Below, piece after piece: positions 60,202 through 64,000 of a stretch of 64,000 nt of DNA. Source of the stretch: Pyropia yezoensis (taxonomy: Eukaryota > Rhodophyta > Bangiophyceae > Bangiales > Bangiaceae); NCBI GenBank assembly GCA_009829735.1, contig CM020620.1:1863447-1927446 (forward strand), given 5' to 3'. Under the pieces are notes generated by a model. The model did not search any database and was not told the DNA's origin. It was given only the letters and a program-made list of their open reading frames with translations. A program made the translations under genes and the position numbers. Every line of letters begins with the position of its first letter. Position 1 is the stretch's first letter.

Positions 60202-62649
60202 ATGTCCTATCCCCAGGTGCTTGAAGAGGAGGAAGACCTCCTGATCGGGGAGGAGATGGAGGACGACGCGCCTGTCGGTCCCGACGCCGCGCGTTACGGG
60301 GTGAGCTCGTCTGACGACGACGGGCCTGCGGTGTCCGTCCGTCTGTCGGCCGGAGGACTGTCGTCCGTGTGCAGCGGCACGACGGTGCCGTCGGCCGGAG
60401 GTCAACCCGGCGGTCAACCGCGCGTGGCGGCTTCTACCCCCTCTCTGCCGGCTGCCCGGATGGGGCCTGGTGCCGATGCCGGCTCACCGCAGGTACCTCA
60501 AGATGGTCCGCCCTGCGGCGGAGGTCGCGACCCGCAGCCGACTCCGGCTGGTCAAGGTGGTCCGGGTGTCCGGGCGGTGACTCCTCGAGGCGGTCCCGAC
60601 GTTGACGCGGGTGGTGGTGGCGGTGCGACACCCGGTGCGGTGGGTCAAGACGGTGCGGGTGTCCGCACGGCCGGGGCTCCGGCTCCGGAGGCTGTCCAAG
60701 TGCCTTCCACTTCCGAGGCGGGGGCTACGCCGACGGGTGGTGCCGGCGCCGGTACCATACCTGCGGTGCCGCGGGTGTCGAGCGGTCAAGACGCTCCTTC
60801 TCCCATGGCGGTTGACACCGGGAGTTACTCCGGGCGGGCGCCCGCCCTTCTTCTTCCTCCTCGGCCTCGTCCATCTCCGACGTCGGCCCCTCTGCCGGTG
60901 GTGCGTCCCCCGGCGCCCCCGATTCTTCCTGGTCCTGCCCGGGTTGCCCCGTTGGGTGGCGGCGTCGCCGTGGCGGCGGGTCAACCCGCCATGTCGGTGT
61001 CCGACTTGGTGGCTCGGGTTCGAGGCCTCACGGTGCAAGAGTCGATGGAGTCCGATGGGCGTATGCGGGTGGACTTCCACCTGGTGCATCCCCGTGGAGA
61101 ATCCTCCCGGCGCGTCAAGGTGGACCCGTGCTGGGAGCGGGAGTTGGTGCGGCTGGTCAACCAGCCGAACGCGGTCCGGGTGGAACACCATTGGATCCTG
61201 AGTCAGCCGGACGACCGGCATGCGCAGCTCTGGCGCACCCGGGTGGGACGGGGTGAGGTCTACCTCGACCCCAACTTCGGGGTCTGCGACTTGATTGCCC
61301 CCGCGTTGCCGCGGGAGATTGACTACCCGGCTAGTGCTCGGGGGATTGCGGCGGCGGCGGAGCCGGTTGCGTTTGGGGAGACGGTGAGCCGTACCGGTCG
61401 GTATCCCGACTTTGACTACTACCCGGGGGTACCCCCGTATCTGTCGTTGACGGCTCCCTACCCGCCCATGGCGGGGTTGAAGTCGGCGTCGAGTTGGCGA
61501 CGTAACCATGGTGTCATGGCGGATGCGTTCCGCACGGATATAACGTGTGCGTTGCAGACCGGCAACGGTCGTGCTCCGGTATACACTCCCGTGCGCCCGC
61601 CGCTATGGCAGGAGGGGTGGGAACCCGCCCCTGCTTTCCGGTTTGACACCGGCTCCTGCCTCCGATACTTCGGGAGTGTGTTGGCCTCCCGGCCGGTCCA
61701 CCCGTTGCAGGGTACCTTCACCCTTGAGGTTACCCTCGGGCAGGCTTCATCCTTCTTGCTGTCCGTCCGCCGGCAGGGTCGTCTGTTTCATCTTCCGACG
61801 GGTGTCCGTCGGCACATCGCGCAGTTGGGCGTGGATCTGATAGCCGCCAAGACCGGGTTGGCCCGGGAGTTCGAAGCCCTGCTGGCTGTTCACGATGCCG
61901 TGAACTGGGCTGGGGTGTTGGCCCTTCCCCCGTACCGGGACCCGCAGGCTGGGGCTTCCCCCTTGCCTCGTCACTCGTTGCGTGTCCGGCGTACTCAGCC
62001 GGGTGAGCCTAGTTGCCATGGGTGGGCGTCCACCGAGGCCGTTCCTGACCTGGGTATTCCCATGGTTATCCATGACCCTCTTCAGGTCCTTGCTCCGTGG
62101 TTCGGTAACCCGATGCCTGCGGCGGTTGGCCGTCGTCCCCGAGAGTGGGGCTCTGCGGGTGGGGAGCGTGAGGTGTCCCGTCGTCGGGCGGAGTACCGCC
62201 GTGGTTACGGTGGAGCCCCTTCGGTAGGGTCCTACCGGGCCTCGTATCAGGTGCCACCGGCTCCGGTGGTAGCCGTGTCGGCTCCTGTGGCTCCTCTGGC
62301 TGCGCCAGTGTCACCTCCCGCCCCTGTCCTACATGACGGGGGTCCCCGTCTCTGGTATGAAGGCGTTGACGCCCTTGTTACCCGCGCAATGCGTGGGGGT
62401 CTCTCTGTTAGCTGGGGGGATATCCCCCCAGGTGCTGCGCTGGTTGGGTCAGCGCGTTGCCTCGGTGGCGTGCTGGACCGCCTCCAGAAAGCTCTGGAGG
62501 ACGTGGAGGCTGGCCGCAGCACCCTCGTCCAGCTATGCACCGAGGTAACTCGGGTGGTCGACCGTCGTGACATTGCCGACCGGTGGAGCACGGAGGTATA
62601 CGCGCTTACGCGTGAGTGGCCTCCCTCGGGCAGTGGGTCTACCCACTGA
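60202..62649 (+). CDS. Antisense ORF of the right-hand Ty3-like element
   Basis: 815 residues from the first in-frame ATG at 60202 (MSYPQVLEEE), with no stop or frameshift. Residues 1-60 are acidic (EEEEDLLIGEEMEDD); ~60-275 are Gly/Pro/Ala-rich and disordered. A globular part starts at ~270 (SVSDLVARVRGLTVQESM) and contains R-V-D-F-H-L-V-H-P-R-G-E, W-E-R-E-L-V-R-L-V, L-W-R-T-R-V-G-R-G-E-V-Y-L-D-P-N-F-G-V, F-D-Y-Y-P-G-V-P-P-Y-L-S-L-T and F-T-L-E-V-T-L-G-Q-A-S-S-F-L-L-S-V. The C-terminal ~100 residues are helical with LGGVLDRLQKALEDVEAG. It is convergent with the integrase at 63,131 on the other strand. No RT, protease, zinc knuckle or membrane helix. Could be a structural or regulatory retroelement protein; function unknown. 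Intact length suggests it was recently selected. Confidence 0.65.
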   Translation: MSYPQVLEEEEDLLIGEEMEDDAPVGPDAARYGVSSSDDDGPAVSVRLSAGGLSSVCSGTTVPSAGGQPGGQPRVAASTPSLPAARMGPGADAGSPQVPQDGPPCGGGRDPQPTPAGQGGPGVRAVTPRGGPDVDAGGGGGATPGAVGQDGAGVRTAGAPAPEAVQVPSTSEAGATPTGGAGAGTIPAVPRVSSGQDAPSPMAVDTGSYSGRAPALLLPPRPRPSPTSAPLPVVRPPAPPILPGPARVAPLGGGVAVAAGQPAMSVSDLVARVRGLTVQESMESDGRMRVDFHLVHPRGESSRRVKVDPCWERELVRLVNQPNAVRVEHHWILSQPDDRHAQLWRTRVGRGEVYLDPNFGVCDLIAPALPREIDYPASARGIAAAAEPVAFGETVSRTGRYPDFDYYPGVPPYLSLTAPYPPMAGLKSASSWRRNHGVMADAFRTDITCALQTGNGRAPVYTPVRPPLWQEGWEPAPAFRFDTGSCLRYFGSVLASRPVHPLQGTFTLEVTLGQASSFLLSVRRQGRLFHLPTGVRRHIAQLGVDLIAAKTGLAREFEALLAVHDAVNWAGVLALPPYRDPQAGASPLPRHSLRVRRTQPGEPSCHGWASTEAVPDLGIPMVIHDPLQVLAPWFGNPMPAAVGRRPREWGSAGGEREVSRRRAEYRRGYGGAPSVGSYRASYQVPPAPVVAVSAPVAPLAAPVSPPAPVLHDGGPRLWYEGVDALVTRAMRGGLSVSWGDIPPGAALVGSARCLGGVLDRLQKALEDVEAGRSTLVQLCTEVTRVVDRRDIADRWSTEVYALTREWPPSGSGSTH

Positions 62650-63130
62650 GGAGTGCTATTTGTTTGTGAGGGAGAGGGTCCCGGCAACCCTTATGGTAGC
62701 CGGGTAGTAGTGAGTATAAACTCATCCCCCGCTGGGGGCATTGCTTGCCTCTGTTTGCTGCCCTGGGGAGTACCCCTTCTGGCTCAGTGGTGCCTTGCCT
62801 CCCGTCCAACTTCTTCCGGTTGGTTCATGCTTGGGGAGGTTATCCTCCCTCACTTTGTGTCTTGGCTTTGGGAGGTCATCCTCCCGTGTAAGCCTCCTAG
62901 TTACTTCGATATTATCGGAGTTAGCCTTTACCTTTAAGTTACCTTATTAAGGTTCAGGTTTTTACTTAGTTACCTAAGCTTAGCTCTACTTAGTTACCTA
63001 AGCTTGGTTCGACTTAGAAACCTAAGTCTGATTTGACTTAGAAACCTAAGTCTGCTTTAACCATGTCACACCCTACTTAGTAGGTATAAGCCTCACCCCC
63101 CAACAGCCGAAGTCGGTGTCGGTTGGGTTG
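62650..63130. other. AT-rich convergent gap between antisense ORF and integrase
   Basis: 481 bp, the most AT-rich stretch of the window in its middle, containing the 4 x 24-bp palindromic array. It should carry the 3' ends of both opposing transcripts. Confidence 0.6.
62964..63059. repeat. Four tandem 24-bp palindromic units
   Basis: Units start at 62964, 62988, 63012 and 63036, each beginning acttag followed by ttac or aaac, then ctaag; cttag/ctaag arms make each unit a small hairpin. Units 1-2 and 3-4 form two subtypes. Confidence 0.92.
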
Positions 63131-64000
63131 TTACAGTAGGCGTCGTCGCCTCATGTAAGGCATGAGTAGTTGGCGGGGTATATTTGCCGCCTGTTCCCAG
63201 GTGGGTGAGTCGTATCCGACCCACATAACCTTGACGTACCAGGGTCCTGGTAGGTCCGGGTCGGTGTGTCCGACCACGCTCTCTACTTGGTATGGAATCC
63301 CATCCGGTCCCACCGGGTCATCTGACCGGTGGGTTGTAAGGGCTTCATGTAGCAACCCAGCCGGTACCGGCTGAGGCTGTTCCGGCTTCGGAGCAGGTGT
63401 GACATCATTCATGCTGATGCGTTGAATCTCCGTATCGGAGTGTAAGATCACAGAGTGGTCATCTCTGTGGAGGATCTGGTACGGTCCCTTGACCGGTTGC
63501 ATAAGCTTGTTCCCTCGGAACTTCTGGTGTCTGATATAGACCCAGTCACCTGTTACCAGGGTTGCGTTGCGCACCCGTAGTCGGGCGTCGAAGTTCTTCT
63601 TGTATCGAAGTTGTGTTCTGTCAAGGGCACCCTTGAGCTTAGGAATCATCCACGATAGCTTGGCCAACCAAGCTAGGTGGATGCGTTCGGCGGGTCGGCC
63701 CTTCGGTGTATCATACCGAGTGCACCTGCCTGGCGGCAGCGTCAGGTTACCGACGCCTAGTGGCATGACCCACTCCAGCGGAGCAATGTTTGTGCTCCGA
63801 TGTGGCCTGGCATTGTATGCCAGGGTGAGTACGGACAGAAGCCTGTCCCAAGTGTTCGTGTGCTCGGCCACGTAGCACTGTAGCATCTTTACGATGGTGC
63901 GGTTGAACCGCTCCACCTGCCCGTTGGACTGCGGGTGGTAGTCGGATGCCCGACGTGGTTCGATACCGAACATGCCCAGGACCTTAGTGCAGAATGCCGA
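63131..64000 (-). CDS. Ty3/gypsy integrase C-terminal part with chromodomain, runs off the right edge
   Basis: 290 residues visible, open to the window edge. The start has the end of the DDE core: S-D-Y-H-P-Q-S-N-G-Q-V-E-R-F-N-R, whose Glu is the third catalytic acid. Next comes Y-N-A-R-P-H-R-S-T-N-I-A-P (family pattern), G-D-W-V-Y-I-R and V-K-G-P-Y-Q-I-L-H-R (GPY module). The chromodomain-like end is Y-Q-V-E-S-V-V-G-H, W-Y-V-K-V-M-W-V-G-Y-D-S-P-T-W-E. It stops in R-R-R-R-L-L. No frame damage is seen in this part, unlike the DIRS-like element. The antisense ORF lies 481 bp downstream in the opposite orientation. Confidence 0.88.
   Translation of the reverse strand, partial: SAFCTKVLGMFGIEPRRASDYHPQSNGQVERFNRTIVKMLQCYVAEHTNTWDRLLSVLTLAYNARPHRSTNIAPLEWVMPLGVGNLTLPPGRCTRYDTPKGRPAERIHLAWLAKLSWMIPKLKGALDRTQLRYKKNFDARLRVRNATLVTGDWVYIRHQKFRGNKLMQPVKGPYQILHRDDHSVILHSDTEIQRISMNDVTPAPKPEQPQPVPAGLLHEALTTHRSDDPVGPDGIPYQVESVVGHTDPDLPGPWYVKVMWVGYDSPTWEQAANIPRQLLMPYMRRRRLL

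Noticed and set aside
62964..63059. CRISPR-like array
   Set aside because: Units are contiguous 24-bp repeats with no spacers, in a eukaryotic retroelement.

Overview
The window is nuclear DNA of a photosynthetic eukaryote. It is extremely GC-rich and intron-poor: 12 of the 14 host genes read as one uninterrupted exon (one of them runs off the window), one has a single intron and one has three. Several products carry plastid transit peptides (fibrillin, thylakoid-lumen CYP38, probably uroporphyrinogen-III synthase). This combination fits a bangiophyte red alga such as Porphyra or Pyropia best; that is inference from gene style and content, not a database match. Host starts were placed at the first in-frame ATG, because many open frames extend 5' without an ATG.

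Region 1 (1-45,551) is a normal gene-bearing region. In order: fibrillin/PAP (-, runs off the left edge), an ABC1/ADCK atypical kinase (+), a BAR-domain protein (-), a membrane-anchored methyltransferase-like protein (-), CYP38 (+), an SLC35-type nucleotide-sugar transporter (-), a small secreted 8-Cys protein (-), a UBE2C-type E2 (+), a four-exon LPMO-like secreted protein (-), about 4.9 kb of low-complexity DNA, a GNAT acetyltransferase (+), a TTD14-like P-loop/CYTH protein (-), SGTA (+), uroporphyrinogen-III synthase (-), a 1280-residue secreted tyrosinase with Tyr/Pro-rich repeats (+), a Vms1/ANKZF1-type VLRF1 protein (+) and an aldehyde dehydrogenase with one intron (+). Genes alternate strand with short convergent gaps. 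They do not form one pathway. Recurring themes are plastid function (PAP, CYP38, UROS), protein quality control (SGTA, Vms1, E2) and the cell surface (tyrosinase, LPMO-like, secreted 8-Cys, nucleotide-sugar transporter).

Region 2 (about 46,000-64,000) is a nest of decayed retroelements with lower GC. A DIRS-like tyrosine-recombinase element (46,029-50,824, minus) carries gag-like, RT, RNase H, methyltransferase-like and recombinase sequences, several stops and frameshifts, and 280-bp direct terminal repeats. Further right lie three Ty3/gypsy-like chromodomain elements, all on the minus strand: an old one (integrase/chromodomain remnant 58,774-59,405), a 3.7-kb LTR element inserted into it (54,705-58,406, 469-bp LTRs, perfect 5-bp target duplication TATCC), and one running off the right edge (integrase 63,131-64,000). 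In at least two of these a long ORF on the opposite strand lies between the chromodomain end and the 3' LTR. This antisense ORF, with a palindromic 4 x 24-bp array between the convergent reading frames of the right-hand element, is the most unusual arrangement in the window, together with the tyrosinase/Tyr-repeat fusion and the LPMO-like gene.
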